A DNA stretch of 64,000 nucleotides from Novosphingobium fluoreni (GCF_014196615.1 NZ_JACIDY010000002.1:558001-622000), one strand, 5' to 3'; counted from the stretch's first letter, positions 8,593 to 19,021 are shown. Notes: a model not told the origin generated them from the sequence alone. Program-made: numbers and translations.

Positions 8593-9143
8593 AAACCCTC
8601 CTTCTCAAACGCGCTTCGAGACGACATTTTTATGCTGATTTTGATCGGCCGTGAATCTCCTCTCCTAGCGTCGGCCTTTATTCGGCATTGAATATGTGGC
8701 TATTTCGAAGTGCCTGTAGACTCAGCTCGGCATCATGGGACCGCGAGCTGCGGTCTTGAAGAAGCGCGATCATTCAGGTGATGCAGGCTACTTTGGGATT
8801 TCTGGACTTAAGCCCTGATGATCATCATGTCGCACAGCTTGATGAAGTGAGCGGGTAGACTTGGGATATCCGCATGAATTCTTGCCGGAAGATTATGCCC
8901 GATCGATGCAAACGGGTGGCAAAGATCATCTGTTGGACGATCACCGGCACTGACGTGAAGGCAAGCGCCGACCCGGTCGGCCATAGTCGCCAGCCCTTCT
9001 ATGTATATCCGGAGCGGAGCCCAACTTTAGCCGGATTGTCCGGGAAAGATGGGCGATGACTGTCATCGGTCTTCTCGATTTGGCGCGCGCTCGGATTTGC
9101 GGATAACACTCCATCAGTCGCTACGTTCGACAGGGGAGCTTAT
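8593..9143. other. 551-bp low-coding region upstream of katG
   Basis: No reading frame here has both a start signal and family resemblance; a 61-residue frame at 8874-9059 is unconvincing. Composition is more AT-rich than the window average around 8620-8900. The right end must hold the katG promoter, and a ribosome binding site AGGGGAGC lies just before ATG 9144. Confidence 0.5.
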
Positions 9144-11417
9144 ATGAAAAAGACGCATCTATCGCTGATCGCGATCGCAGTTTCGCTCGTCACATCGCCG
9201 GTGATCGCCGCGCAGCCCAAGGCCAAGCCCAACAGGCCGGCCACCGCCGCCAAGACGGTCACGCAGGATCCGCCGGCACCGGTGATGCAAAAGCCCGGCG
9301 GCATGACTAACCGCGACTGGTGGCCGACCCGGCTTGACCTGACGGCCCTGCGCCAGCACGAAAATACCGGGGCGAACCCTTATGGTGCGGATTACAATTA
9401 CGCCAAGGAGTTCGCGAGTCTGGACCTGGCTGCGGTTAAGGCGGACATTCGCCAGACGCTTCATACGTCCCAGCCGTGGTGGCCGTCTGATTATGGCAAC
9501 TACGGTCCGTTCTTCATCCGCATGGCGTGGCATAGCGCCGGTACCTATCGCATGGGTGACGGTCGCGGCGGGTCGGACGGTGCCGAGCAGCGCTTCGATC
9601 CGTTGAACTCGTGGCCGGACAACGTCAATCTCGACAAGGCTCGCCGCCTGGTCTGGCCGATCAAGCAGAAGTATGGCGCCAAGTTGAGCTGGGGCGATCT
9701 GATGATCTTGACCGGCAACGTTGCGCTGGAAGACATGGGCTTCAAGACCGTGGGCTTCGCGGGCGGTCGCGTCGATGCCTGGGAGCCTGACGTGGTTTTC
9801 TGGGGCCCTGAGACCAAGATGATGGGCACGGAGCGCTCCAATCCGGATGGCACGCTGAAGCATCCGCTGGCCGCGACGACGATGGGCCTGATCTACGTCA
9901 ACCCTGAAGGACCGGGCGGTAATCATGACCCGATCGGGGCCGCCGCCGACATTCGCCACGCCTTTGGCAACATGGCGATGGACGATGAAGAGACGCTGGC
10001 GCTGATCGCGGGCGGACACACGTTCGGCAAAGCCCATGGTGCGCATCCGCAGAAGGAATGCGTTGGGGTTGAGCCAACCGCAGCGACCACTGAGCAGCAG
10101 GGCTTTGGCTGGAAGAACAAGTGCGGCAAGGGCAATGCCGAGGACACGGTCACTTCGGGCCTGGAAGGCGCATGGTCATCCGATCCCACGCACTTCACCA
10201 ATGAGTACGTCAACAACCTGCTCAATTTCGACTGGGTGAAGACCAAGTCCCCGGCCGGGGCCACGCAGTGGATCCCCGCCAAGGGCGCAGGGGCAGATCT
10301 AGTCCCCGATGCTCATCTGCCCGGTGTGCGCCATGCCCCGATCATGTTCACGACGGACATCGCGCTGAAGGAGGACCCTGCGTTCAAGGCGATCCTGGTT
10401 CGCTGGCAGAAGAATCCCGAGCAGTTCGCACAGGCCTTTGCCCGGGCGTGGTTCAAGCTGACCCATCGCGATCTTGGCCCGCAATCGCGCTATCTGGGGG
10501 CGGACGTACCGAACCAGAGCTTCAGCTGGCAGGACACCCTGCCGCAGGCGAGCTTTGCGCCGGTCGACGCCGCCGATCAGCAACGGCTCAAGACGATGGT
10601 GCTGGCCTCGGGGCTGAGCGAAGCGCAACTGATCCGGACCGCCTGGGCCTCGGCCTCCAGTTTCCGCAGCACCGACATGCGCGGTGGTGCCAACGGTGCG
10701 AGGCTCAGGCTTGACCCGCAGCGTGGCTGGGCGGTGAATGACCCTGCCGAGCTGGCAATGGTGCTGGACAAGCTGACCCAGGTTCAGACGCAGTTCGGCA
10801 AGCGCGGGCATCAGGTCTCCATGGCCGACCTGATCGTGCTGGGCGGCAACGCGGCGATCGAGCAAGCGGCGCAGCGTGGCGGATACAAGGTGGCCGTCCC
10901 CTTCACGCCGGGCCGCGTCGATGTTGACCAGGCGCGTACGGATGTGAAATCGTTCGCCAACCTGGAGCCCAAGGCCGATGGCTTCCGCAACTACTACAAC
11001 CCCACGGCGGACGTCAGTCCGCCGGAGGAACTGGTGCTGAAAGCCGATGCGCTAAACCTGACGGTGCCCGAGATGACCGTACTGGTAGGCGGTCTGCGAT
11101 CACTGGGCGCAAACAGCGGCGGTTCGCGGAATGGTGTGCTTACCAACCGCGCGGGAACATTGAGCAACGACTTCTTCGTGAACCTTCTGTCGATGGACAA
11201 CGTCTGGTCCAAGGCATCGACCGAGGGGCTGTACGAAGGCCGGGACCGGGCAACCGGTGCGGTGAAGTGGACGGCGACGCCAGTCGACCTGATCTTCGGA
11301 TCGAACTCGGAACTGCGCGCCGTATCGGAAGTCTATGCGTCCGACGATGCCAAGCAGAAGTTCGTGACGGACTTTGTGGCCGCCTGGACCAAGGTCATGA
11401 ACGCCGATCGCCTCTGA
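9144..11417 (+). CDS. katG: Catalase-peroxidase KatG with a signal peptide
   Basis: This is a bifunctional heme enzyme that removes hydrogen peroxide by catalase and peroxidase cycles. The 757-residue product has the two-domain plan of KatG. The distal [10 protein letters not shown] motif (His at residue 130), LIYVNPEGP containing the crosslink tyrosine, and [18 protein letters not shown] with proximal His292 are all present. The N-terminal 22 residues ([22 protein letters not shown]) form a Sec signal peptide, so the enzyme should be periplasmic, like the exported KatG/KatP subgroup and unlike cytoplasmic KatG. A good ribosome binding site precedes ATG 9144. It is monocistronic with a terminator hairpin downstream. 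No OxyR-type site could be identified with confidence. Confidence 0.97.
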   Translation: MKKTHLSLIAIAVSLVTSPVIAAQPKAKPNRPATAAKTVTQDPPAPVMQKPGGMTNRDWWPTRLDLTALRQHENTGANPYGADYNYAKEFASLDLAAVKADIRQTLHTSQPWWPSDYGNYGPFFIRMAWHSAGTYRMGDGRGGSDGAEQRFDPLNSWPDNVNLDKARRLVWPIKQKYGAKLSWGDLMILTGNVALEDMGFKTVGFAGGRVDAWEPDVVFWGPETKMMGTERSNPDGTLKHPLAATTMGLIYVNPEGPGGNHDPIGAAADIRHAFGNMAMDDEETLALIAGGHTFGKAHGAHPQKECVGVEPTAATTEQQGFGWKNKCGKGNAEDTVTSGLEGAWSSDPTHFTNEYVNNLLNFDWVKTKSPAGATQWIPAKGAGADLVPDAHLPGVRHAPIMFTTDIALKEDPAFKAILVRWQKNPEQFAQAFARAWFKLTHRDLGPQSRYLGADVPNQSFSWQDTLPQASFAPVDAADQQRLKTMVLASGLSEAQLIRTAWASASSFRSTDMRGGANGARLRLDPQRGWAVNDPAELAMVLDKLTQVQTQFGKRGHQVSMADLIVLGGNAAIEQAAQRGGYKVAVPFTPGRVDVDQARTDVKSFANLEPKADGFRNYYNPTADVSPPEELVLKADALNLTVPEMTVLVGGLRSLGANSGGSRNGVLTNRAGTLSNDFFVNLLSMDNVWSKASTEGLYEGRDRATGAVKWTATPVDLIFGSNSELRAVSEVYASDDAKQKFVTDFVAAWTKVMNADRL

Positions 11418-11440
11418 ATACGGCCATTCGGCTGAACACG

Positions 11441-11482
11441 GCCCACCCGGCGAGGAAGCTGCGCGCCGGGTGGGCTTGTTAT
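11441..11482 (+). terminator. Probable terminator of katG
   Basis: A perfect 12-bp stem (arms 11441-11452 and 11464-11475) with an 11-nt loop is followed by a short, interrupted T stretch. It lies 23 nt beyond the katG stop. Confidence 0.7.
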
Positions 11483-11551
11483 TGAAATCAAAGGATTGAA
11501 CGAGGGGACTGGGTTTCCCACATCGTTTGGGGGGCAACGCAAGAGTTCGAA

Positions 11552-11815
11552 ATGGCCGGTGGATGGTCGCGCGATGGCGCGGTGCAGGATCAGATCGATG
11601 ACACGGTAAGCGATGCCGTGCGCGGTGCGCGCGCCCGGATGCCTGCGGGCGAGGGGTTGGAGCATTGCGAAGAATGCGGCCAGGCTATTCCCGTTCGCCG
11701 CCGGGAAGCTTTGCCGGGGGTGCGCACCTGCGTGGCCTGCCAGAGCGAGCGCGATAAGGCGGTGGTCCATTCTCAGATCAACCGCCGTGGCAGCAAGGAC
11801 AGCCAGCTACGGTGA
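11552..11815 (+). CDS. DksA/TraR-family C4 zinc finger protein (YbiI-like)
   Basis: The 87-residue product carries a CEEC...CVAC four-cysteine zinc finger (from about residue 39) preceded by a short helical region. This is the architecture of the small YbiI-type members of the DksA/TraR group. DksA relatives bind RNA polymerase through its secondary channel, but these short forms lack the long coiled coil with acidic tip, so a DksA-like action is not assured. The gene converges with the SulP transporter gene. Confidence 0.82.
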   Translation: MAGGWSRDGAVQDQIDDTVSDAVRGARARMPAGEGLEHCEECGQAIPVRRREALPGVRTCVACQSERDKAVVHSQINRRGSKDSQLR

Positions 11816-11860
11816 ACTGAGCACAGACGCCGGAAGGCCTTGCCGCGCTATGCTCGGCTC

Positions 11861-13339
11861 CTAACCAACTCGCGCCAAGGTGGGCGACAGACGATCCACC
11901 AGGATGGCGCTGGCCTGGTTCAGTCCCACGACGTCGACCACAATACCGTGATGCCGCAGCCGCGTGACCACGTCCTCAAGTGCGCCGACGGCCGTAATGT
12001 CCCACAAGTGGCTTTGCGTCAGGTCTATGCGCACCTTTCCGGCCGTGTCGCGCAAATCGAACTGATCGGCAAAAATATCCGCGCTGGCGAAGAATACCTG
12101 GCCCGAGATGGTGTAGGTGCGCGTGTCGGTCGCCTCGTCATAAATATCCGTCACCTCCATCATGCGCGTCACCTTGGAGGCGAAGAACACGCCGCTCAGC
12201 AGCACTCCTACCGCCACGCCCGCGGATAGATCATGCGTCGCGACGGTGACGATGACGGTCGCCAGCATGACGAAACCCGAAACCTTGGGATGACGGGCAA
12301 GGTCGCGGATCGATCCCCAGGAAAACGTGCTGATCGATACCATCACCATGATCGCGACAAGGGCGGCCACGGGAACTTGCGCTACCCAGGGCCGCAGTGG
12401 CACCATCACCAGCAGCAGGAAGACACCCGCGACCAGGGTGGAGAGGCGTCCGCGTCCACCGTAGCGGACGTTGCCCACGGTTTGCCCGATCATTCCGCAG
12501 CCGGCGATGCCGCCAAACAGCCCGGCGGCGACGTTTGCCAGACCAAGGCCGGTGCATTCGCGGGCCTTGTTGCTAGTGGTCTCCGTCAGGTCATCGACGA
12601 CGCTGGCGGTCATCATCGATTCCAGCAGGCCCACCGCTGCCATCGCAAGGGCGTAGGGAAACACGATGCGCAAGGTGTCCCAAGACATCGGCACGCCGGG
12701 CCAGGTAAAGGAGGGCAGGGAGGAAGGCAGTCGGCCCAGATCGGCGACGGTATGGATCGGCATCGGGTAGGCCAGGCTGATCCCGGTGAGGACGACGATG
12801 CAGATCAGAGGTGAAGGGATGGCCTTTGTCACCCGGGGTGCCAGATAGATGATCGCCAGTCCTCCGGCGATCATGGCGTAGGTGTGCCAGGTGACATTCA
12901 GCATCTGCGGCACCTGGGCCGAAAAGATGAGGATGGCGAGCGCGTTGACGAAGCCGGTCCTGACCGAGCGCGAGACGAAGCGCATCAGGATATCCAGCTT
13001 CATCAGGCCGAATACGATCTGCAGCAGTCCGGCCAGAAGCGTCGCGGCCAGCAGGTATTGCAGTCCGTGGGAATGAACCAGCGCCGCCGCGACCAGCGCC
13101 ACGGAACCTGCCGCGCCCGAAATCATCGCCGGTCGACCGCCTGCGAAGGCCAGGACGATGCCGATCATGAAGGACGCGAACAGGCCGACTTCGGGATCGA
13201 TGCCCGCCACGAAGGAAAAGGCGATGACTTCCGGGATCAGGGCAAAGGTGCCCACCATGCCGGCAAGGATATCGCGACGCGCACCGGCGGCGCTGTCGAA
13301 CCATTCGGCGCGATACCGCGCGAGGGATGTTGTTTGCAT
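11861..13339 (-). CDS. SulP-family anion transporter with STAS domain
   Basis: The 492-residue protein has about 10-12 hydrophobic helices covering residues 20-380, with SulP-like phrases such as ALIPEVIAFSFVAGIDPEVGL near the start. A C-terminal STAS domain follows (ISGQVFFASADIF, then VRIDLTQSHLWDITAVGAL). SulP proteins move sulfate, bicarbonate or dicarboxylates. The substrate is not inferable here because no sulfate assimilation or carbonic anhydrase gene is adjacent. It is transcribed away from the PepSY/TonB receptor pair. Confidence 0.9.
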   Translation of the reverse strand: MQTTSLARYRAEWFDSAAGARRDILAGMVGTFALIPEVIAFSFVAGIDPEVGLFASFMIGIVLAFAGGRPAMISGAAGSVALVAAALVHSHGLQYLLAATLLAGLLQIVFGLMKLDILMRFVSRSVRTGFVNALAILIFSAQVPQMLNVTWHTYAMIAGGLAIIYLAPRVTKAIPSPLICIVVLTGISLAYPMPIHTVADLGRLPSSLPSFTWPGVPMSWDTLRIVFPYALAMAAVGLLESMMTASVVDDLTETTSNKARECTGLGLANVAAGLFGGIAGCGMIGQTVGNVRYGGRGRLSTLVAGVFLLLVMVPLRPWVAQVPVAALVAIMVMVSISTFSWGSIRDLARHPKVSGFVMLATVIVTVATHDLSAGVAVGVLLSGVFFASKVTRMMEVTDIYDEATDTRTYTISGQVFFASADIFADQFDLRDTAGKVRIDLTQSHLWDITAVGALEDVVTRLRHHGIVVDVVGLNQASAILVDRLSPTLARVG

Positions 13340-13684
13340 GTTGGAAAACCGACGATGTCGCGAGGCGGGGCTTACGTGGACCGAAAGCGATCGGCCCGCG
13401 ACGAACGTTATCCGGCGGATCGGCGGCCGGAATAGCCACCCGGAGTTTCACCGGGTCCTTGCGAATGACCGGCCTGTAGCGCGGCAAAACCGATAGCGCA
13501 ATCACCCCCCGACCACACCGATCCGGCCGCGCGACTCCGGGCTTGGCCGAAATTGCAATGGACCCGTGCGGCTTGGCCGTTCCGCAGCCTCGCCAAAGCG
13601 GGTGTAAGTTCTTCGACGAGGGACGGGCAACAAGGGCAACTTGCCGGCGGCCGAAAGCCAGGTGAGTTTATTGGTGGGCGCAAG

Positions 13685-14971
13685 ATGGGCAAGCCGACGC
13701 GATTTCAGACCGCGAACGTACTGATCCACCGATATCTCGGGTTGCTGCTGGCCGTTTTCCTGATCATCATCGCCGTCACTGGCAGCATCATCGCCTGGTA
13801 CGACGATCTGGAACGCAGCTTCAACGCACCGATGCGCGTCGTCCAGCCTCAGCCGCAGGGATGGACCGTGCGCGATGCGTTACGGATCCGGGCCAAGCTG
13901 GAGGCGCAGGATCCGCGATCGCACGTCTTCTCGCTGCAGTTTCCGCAACAGCCGGATCAGTCGCTTTTCTCCCGTGTGATGCCCGCCATCGATCCCGCAT
14001 CCGGCCAGCCGTTCCCGCTCGATTACGATGAGGTTTTCGCCAATCCCTATACGGGTGAGCGGCTGGGCCAGAGGATGATCGGACAGCCATCGGTTAAGGG
14101 CTCAGGCCTGTTTTCGTTTCTCTACTATCTCCATTACGCGCTCTTGTTCCCGCTGGGGCTGGGGATCCTGCTGATCGGCATTCTGGGCCTGGCGTGGGCA
14201 CTGGAGAGCCTGATCGGGCTCTATCTGACGCTGCCGCCAAAGCTCAAGCCGGCCAAGCCCGGCGTCAGGCAGCGCTCGTTCCTGCAGCGGTGGTCCACAT
14301 CGTGGAAGCTCAGCAAGGGCGCGCCGCCCGCGCGGCGCCTGCTCGATCTGCATCGCGCTTCCGGTTTGTGGCTGTGGCCGTTGTTGCTCGTCTTCGCGGT
14401 GACCGGCTTTGCGCTGAACCTTGGTGGAATGTACGCCGGTGCCGTCAACCTGTTTGCCGATTATACGCACTTTCAGGAGCGGCCCCCCGTCCCGGCGCTG
14501 GCTGAACCGCTGATCGATCCGCCGGTGACGTGGTTCCAGGCAGCAGACCTGGGTCAGCGCTATTTCGAGGAGCAGGCCAGGGCGCATCGGTTCACCCTAA
14601 AGCAGCCCGCCGCGATCGAGTATCGCCGCGACCTGGGCGTTTATTTTTACCTCATGCACACGTCGCGCGATCTGCTGGACGGGCAGGGCAATCCCACGGA
14701 AACGGACTCTCCGGCCACCGCCGCCACGATAGCCATCGATGCGCGAAGCGGCAGATTCCTGGGGCTGCAGCTCCCGACAGGGCAGCATGGCGCGAACACC
14801 GTCACCAGTTGGCTGATGGCGCTGCACGTCACGGCGATCGGCGGGCGGCCCTGGCAAGTGGCCGTCTCCCTTATCGGGCTGGTGGTCGCAACGCTTTGCG
14901 CCACCGGGCTGCTGTTGTGGTGGCGACGACGCAAGATGCGCCAACCGGTTGCTAGGGCCCGGCGCACATGA
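13685..14971 (+). CDS. PepSY-associated transmembrane protein
   Basis: The 428-residue protein opens with HRYLGLLLAVFLIIIAVTGSIIAWYDDLE, the typical first helix of PepSY-TM proteins. It contains a PepSY-like periplasmic segment, a middle helix pair (LLFPLGLGILLIGILGLAWALES), the second repeat LLDLHRASGLWLWPLLLVFAVTGFALNL and a last helix before a basic tail. Members often sit beside TonB-dependent siderophore or heme receptors and include inner-membrane ferric-siderophore reductases. The TonB receptor gene 375 bp downstream fits that pattern. ATG 13685 is chosen because it gives the conserved N-terminus; the ribosome binding site is weak. Confidence 0.87.
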   Translation: MGKPTRFQTANVLIHRYLGLLLAVFLIIIAVTGSIIAWYDDLERSFNAPMRVVQPQPQGWTVRDALRIRAKLEAQDPRSHVFSLQFPQQPDQSLFSRVMPAIDPASGQPFPLDYDEVFANPYTGERLGQRMIGQPSVKGSGLFSFLYYLHYALLFPLGLGILLIGILGLAWALESLIGLYLTLPPKLKPAKPGVRQRSFLQRWSTSWKLSKGAPPARRLLDLHRASGLWLWPLLLVFAVTGFALNLGGMYAGAVNLFADYTHFQERPPVPALAEPLIDPPVTWFQAADLGQRYFEEQARAHRFTLKQPAAIEYRRDLGVYFYLMHTSRDLLDGQGNPTETDSPATAATIAIDARSGRFLGLQLPTGQHGANTVTSWLMALHVTAIGGRPWQVAVSLIGLVVATLCATGLLLWWRRRKMRQPVARARRT

Positions 14972-15346
14972 TCTCGGCCAAAGATGAGTGGGCTATACGT
15001 ATATGGCCATCATTACAAAGGCGGTGGCCCATCATGCAATGAGCGCTCAAGCCCCTCGCTGATACGATCCTCCAGTCAGATCAGAGGCAGGGGCGACAAG
15101 GAAGTTTTCCGGACTTGCTCGTGAGCGGCTGAGGCGACCTAGGGGCAACAACTTCATCGCGTCATCACAGTTTCGGTGAACCGGGAAGGTGTGGCCATGC
15201 GCTGCCAGATCGCTGGTGGCGCCAGGTCGTGCAAGCGGCAGCTCACAGCCTCGATGGATCAATACCGTAAGAGGGCGCGCCGCCGTCAGGCGACAGTGCC
15301 CCGCGCAGGAAGAACAAAAACGTCTTTAGGGAATGGGGGTATTATC
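14972..15346. promoter_or_regulatory. 375-bp leader/promoter region of the TonB-dependent receptor
   Basis: No gene is supported here. A perfect 10-bp palindrome (14994-15003, centre ACGT) lies shortly after the PepSY gene stop. The 3' end has AGGGAATGGGGG as the receptor ribosome binding site. No convincing Fur box was found by eye. Confidence 0.4.
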
Positions 15347-17587
15347 GTGGGTAAACAGAGTATTCGTGCGTCCGTCATGGCTTCGGCTTCGATGGCTGGT
15401 TTGCTGGCGCTTGCCCTGCTTCCGGCAACCGCAATGGCGCAGGAGGTGGGCTCGACAGCAGGCGCTAACGGCAGCCTCAGTTCGGATATCATCGTCACCG
15501 CGCAAAAGCGCGAGGAACGGCTTCAGGATGTTCCGGTACCCGTGACGGCCGTCACCGCCAGTGCCCTGCTGGAACAGAACCAGCTGAAGGCGCAGGACTT
15601 TTTCTCCAGCGTTCCGGGCTTGAATCTGCAGTTCCAGAACAACCGCGCCAATCTTTCGATCCGTGGCATCACGACAGGACCTGCCACGGGCAATCCGGTG
15701 GTCGGCTATACCATCGATGACGTGCCTTATGGCTCATCGGCCGGCCTTGCGGGCCTGTTCGGCAGCGCGCCCGATCTCGATCCGTCGGAACTGGCGCGCA
15801 TCGAAGTGCTGCGCGGGCCGCAGGGCACGCTCTATGGCGCCAGCAGCATGGGCGGCCTGGTCAAGTACGTGACGGTCGATCCTTCCACCGAAGGCTTCAG
15901 CGGCGTGGTCGGCGCGGGTCTCAACACTATCCGCGGCTCGGGCGGCGATGTGGGCTACAACGTGCGCGGTGCCGTCAACGTGCCGGTCACCGAGACAGTC
16001 GCCGTGCGCGCCAGCGCCTTCACGCGTGAAGACCCGGGCTATATCGACAACATCGTGACCGGGCGTGACAATGTGAACAAAGTCCGCGTCACCGGCGGTC
16101 GGCTGTCTGCGCTATGGAAGCCGTCTTCCGATTTCTCGCTGAAGCTGAGCGCGCTGATCCAGGAACGCAAGATTTTCGGCTCCTCGGACGTCGATAGCAG
16201 CACCGGATCGCGGTATAAGCAGACCAACCAGTTCGGCACCGGGCCTAGCGAATGGAAGAACCAGAGCTATAGCGCGGTCATCAACGCCTCGCTGGGCAAT
16301 TCCATGCTGACGTCACTCACCGGTTATTCGATCAGCGACAACTACGACACGGTGGACTTTTCGGCCGCGGCGCTGACGGCCCTTTGGCCCGATGTCTATG
16401 GCAACCCGCAAGTGACGCGCTGGGCAACGACGCTGCGGCAGGAATACCGCGTCAAGAAGTTCTCCCAGGAAGTGCGCGTCTCTACGCCTATCACCGATGA
16501 TATCGACTGGATCGTCGGAGGCTTCTTCACCAAAGAGGCCACGAAATACGCCATCATCACGTTCGCCACGGACGCCACCAATGGTGATGTCTATGGCCTG
16601 CCGATCGTGTGGCGAGACAACCTGACATTCAAGGAATATGCCGGGTTCACCAACCTGAGCGTGCGCCTTTCCGATCGTTTCGATCTGCAGGGCGGCTTGC
16701 GCTATAGCGAGAACAAGCAGCGGCTGCACCATCGCGAGTTCACGTTCTTCGGGCCGCCCGAAGGCCTGTTCTCGACTCCCTCGTCGAAGGGACATGCGCT
16801 GACGTACCACTTCACCCCGCGCTTCAAGATATCGCGCGACCACATGATCTACGGGCGGATCGCCAGCGGCTACCGTCCCGGTGGGCCGAACGCCACGTGC
16901 GACGTGGGCATTCCCTGCTCCTACCGGCCCGACAAGACGGTGAACTACGAATTGGGCGCCAAGGGCGATCTGTTCGACCGCTCACTGTCCTATGACATTT
17001 CGCTCTACCTGATCGACTGGAAGGATATCCAGGTGACGCAGGTCGCGCCCAGCGGCACCTTCAACTACAACGCGAACGCCAACCGGGCGCGGAGCCGCGG
17101 CGTCGAAGCCTCGTTCGAAGCCAGGCCGACCGAGGGGCTGACGCTTACGGCCTGGGGCGCGTACACAGATGCGACTCTGCGCGAGGATTTCACCGCACTC
17201 AGCGCCGTCTATGCCGCCAAGGGGGACCGCCTGCCATATTCCAGCCGTTGGTCGGGCCGCGTGTCCGCGAACCAGGAGGTCCCCTTGAGCGAAACTGTAA
17301 CCGGGTTTGCCAATCTGGCGGTCAGCTATGTGGGGCTGCGCAAGGGCGAATTCGTGCCCTCGGCCGCGCAGGCGGCCTTGCGTCAGACCTACCCAGCCTA
17401 CACTCAGTTCGACCTCAATGGCGGTTTTAAGGGCGACACCTGGCGGGTGAACCTCTTCGTTCAGAACCTGACGAACAAGCGTGGCTTTACCGGTGGCGGG
17501 TTCAACAACCAGACTACGTTCAACCCGCTCTGGTTTAACTACACCCAGCCGCGCACCCTGGGCGTCAACGTCGAAAAGACATTCTGA
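15347..17587 (+). CDS. TonB-dependent outer membrane receptor
   Basis: GTG 15347 is taken as start because a purine-rich ribosome binding site precedes it and the product begins directly with a signal peptide (MAGLLALALLPATAMAQ). After cleavage the mature protein shows the TonB box region DIIVTAQKREERLQDVPV, a plug domain (SVPGLNLQF, LSIRGI, IEVLRGPQGTLYGASSMGG) and a 22-strand barrel ending VNVEKTF with the terminal aromatic needed for barrel assembly. Such receptors import siderophores, vitamins, sugars or aromatics; subclass and ligand are not readable. The upstream PepSY protein argues for iron, while the downstream sugar dehydrogenase could hint at another substrate. Confidence 0.93.
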   Translation: MGKQSIRASVMASASMAGLLALALLPATAMAQEVGSTAGANGSLSSDIIVTAQKREERLQDVPVPVTAVTASALLEQNQLKAQDFFSSVPGLNLQFQNNRANLSIRGITTGPATGNPVVGYTIDDVPYGSSAGLAGLFGSAPDLDPSELARIEVLRGPQGTLYGASSMGGLVKYVTVDPSTEGFSGVVGAGLNTIRGSGGDVGYNVRGAVNVPVTETVAVRASAFTREDPGYIDNIVTGRDNVNKVRVTGGRLSALWKPSSDFSLKLSALIQERKIFGSSDVDSSTGSRYKQTNQFGTGPSEWKNQSYSAVINASLGNSMLTSLTGYSISDNYDTVDFSAAALTALWPDVYGNPQVTRWATTLRQEYRVKKFSQEVRVSTPITDDIDWIVGGFFTKEATKYAIITFATDATNGDVYGLPIVWRDNLTFKEYAGFTNLSVRLSDRFDLQGGLRYSENKQRLHHREFTFFGPPEGLFSTPSSKGHALTYHFTPRFKISRDHMIYGRIASGYRPGGPNATCDVGIPCSYRPDKTVNYELGAKGDLFDRSLSYDISLYLIDWKDIQVTQVAPSGTFNYNANANRARSRGVEASFEARPTEGLTLTAWGAYTDATLREDFTALSAVYAAKGDRLPYSSRWSGRVSANQEVPLSETVTGFANLAVSYVGLRKGEFVPSAAQAALRQTYPAYTQFDLNGGFKGDTWRVNLFVQNLTNKRGFTGGGFNNQTTFNPLWFNYTQPRTLGVNVEKTF

Positions 17588-17764
17588 CCGACTGACCTGC
17601 GCCTTTCCTAGTGTGAAAGCGGCAGGCGTCGACGGTGATCGATGCTTGTCGCTTTGACAGGAAGGGCAGGGGGATTCGCATTATCGCGATATCGACCATG
17701 GCGGCGGGGCGCGGACAAGCGCCGTATCTGCCCCGCCGTCACGGTTCTGAATGGAAGGTTCATC

Positions 17765-19021
17765 ATGCGTTTGACCACCCCTTTGCGGCATCTGATTTGC
17801 GCGGGGATCGCGCTGAGTACCGCGCTGCCGCTTCACGCTGACCCGCAAGAAGTCGGCCTGACGCCGGTCGCGGTCGGTCCCGGGCCCTTCACCTATGACA
17901 CAGCAGAGCAGCATGGATTGCGTGTGGATGTCCTCGCGCGGGGGTTGGCGCATGGCTATGCGTTTGCCTTTCTGCCGAATGGCGACGCGCTGATCGTGGA
18001 ACGCGGCCAACGTCTGCGATTCCTGCGTGGAGCCACGGGCGAGCGGCCCACGCTGGCACCTCAGCCGATCGCCGGCCTTCCAGATTTCAGCAAACAGCCT
18101 CATGTACTGCCCGATGACGTACTGGGCATACAGGACGTGGCGCTGGCGAATGACTTTGCCACCAGCGGGACCCTTTATTTCACCTACAATCGCCCGGTCG
18201 CCCTGGATGCGAAAGCAGGGCGGCTGACGGTCACCACCATCGTCGCGAAGGCGCGATTGCGCGACATGCGGCTGGTCGAGGTCAAGGACATCGTGGTTGG
18301 AGAAACCGTGATCGGAGCCGGGGGATCGCGCATCCTCGTTGCGCCCGACCAGACCCTGTATGTCAGTGTCGGCGCGCTCAGCACTGGGGACATCCAGTCC
18401 GCCCAGCGCACGGATAGCATCTACGGCAAGGTGCTGCACGTCACCGCCGACGGGAAGCCGGCGCCGGGCAACCCGTTTGTAGCGACGAAGGGCGCTCGGC
18501 CCGAAATCTACAGCTACGGGCATCGTGATCCGCTGGGCATCGCCTTTGACGCGAAGGGCAACGTCCTGGCCTCTGAGCACGGACCGATGGGAGGCGATGA
18601 ACTCAATCGCATTCAGCCGGGGCGCAACTACGGCTGGCCGCTCTTCACGTATGGCACGGAGTATGGGGGATCGCCGCTTCCCAGGACGCCGGTCGGCCCC
18701 GGCACCGAGCCGCCGCTGATGATCTGGATGCCTGCGATCGCGCCGGCCGGGATCACCGTCTACAGCGGGGACAAGTTCCCGGCATGGAAAGGCAATGTCT
18801 TCATCGCCAGCGCCCGGCGCGGTGAGATCAACGGTACCGGCTCGCTGGTCCGCGTGGTGCTGGACGACAAGCTGCAGGAATTGCGGCAGGAAATGTTGCT
18901 TGGGGATCTGCACCAGCGCTTCAAGGATGTGCGGCAAGGGCCCGACGGCTTGCTCTATGCCTTGACCGACGAGGATGAGAGCGTGCTGCTGCGAATCAGC
19001 CCGGCGAAGCCTTCAAACTAG
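17765..19021 (+). CDS. Exported PQQ-dependent sugar dehydrogenase (GSDH/YliI-like)
   Basis: The 418-residue product has a signal peptide (HLICAGIALSTALPLHA) and a six-bladed propeller domain of the soluble glucose/sorbosone dehydrogenase family. Recognisable blocks are AHGYAFAFLPNGDALIVERGQRL, YSYGHRDPLGIAF, ASEHGPMGGDELNRI and GRNYGWP. Homologues such as E. coli YliI (aldose sugar dehydrogenase) oxidise sugars in the periplasm with PQQ and calcium. No PQQ synthesis genes are nearby. ATG 17765 follows GGAAGG and starts the signal peptide; the frame is open further upstream without support. Confidence 0.88.
   Translation: MRLTTPLRHLICAGIALSTALPLHADPQEVGLTPVAVGPGPFTYDTAEQHGLRVDVLARGLAHGYAFAFLPNGDALIVERGQRLRFLRGATGERPTLAPQPIAGLPDFSKQPHVLPDDVLGIQDVALANDFATSGTLYFTYNRPVALDAKAGRLTVTTIVAKARLRDMRLVEVKDIVVGETVIGAGGSRILVAPDQTLYVSVGALSTGDIQSAQRTDSIYGKVLHVTADGKPAPGNPFVATKGARPEIYSYGHRDPLGIAFDAKGNVLASEHGPMGGDELNRIQPGRNYGWPLFTYGTEYGGSPLPRTPVGPGTEPPLMIWMPAIAPAGITVYSGDKFPAWKGNVFIASARRGEINGTGSLVRVVLDDKLQELRQEMLLGDLHQRFKDVRQGPDGLLYALTDEDESVLLRISPAKPSN

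Noticed and set aside
8874-9059. 61-codon plus-strand frame before katG
   Set aside because: No ribosome binding site, no family pattern and no coding-like codon bias.
14994-15003. Palindrome with ACGT centre as an iron-regulator box for the TonB receptor
   Set aside because: It does not match a Fur box or another known consensus and lies more than 340 bp upstream of the receptor start.
17681-18937. 418-codon minus-strand frame opposite the sugar dehydrogenase
   Set aside because: It mirrors the recognised dehydrogenase in a high-GC background and has no domain or start signal of its own.
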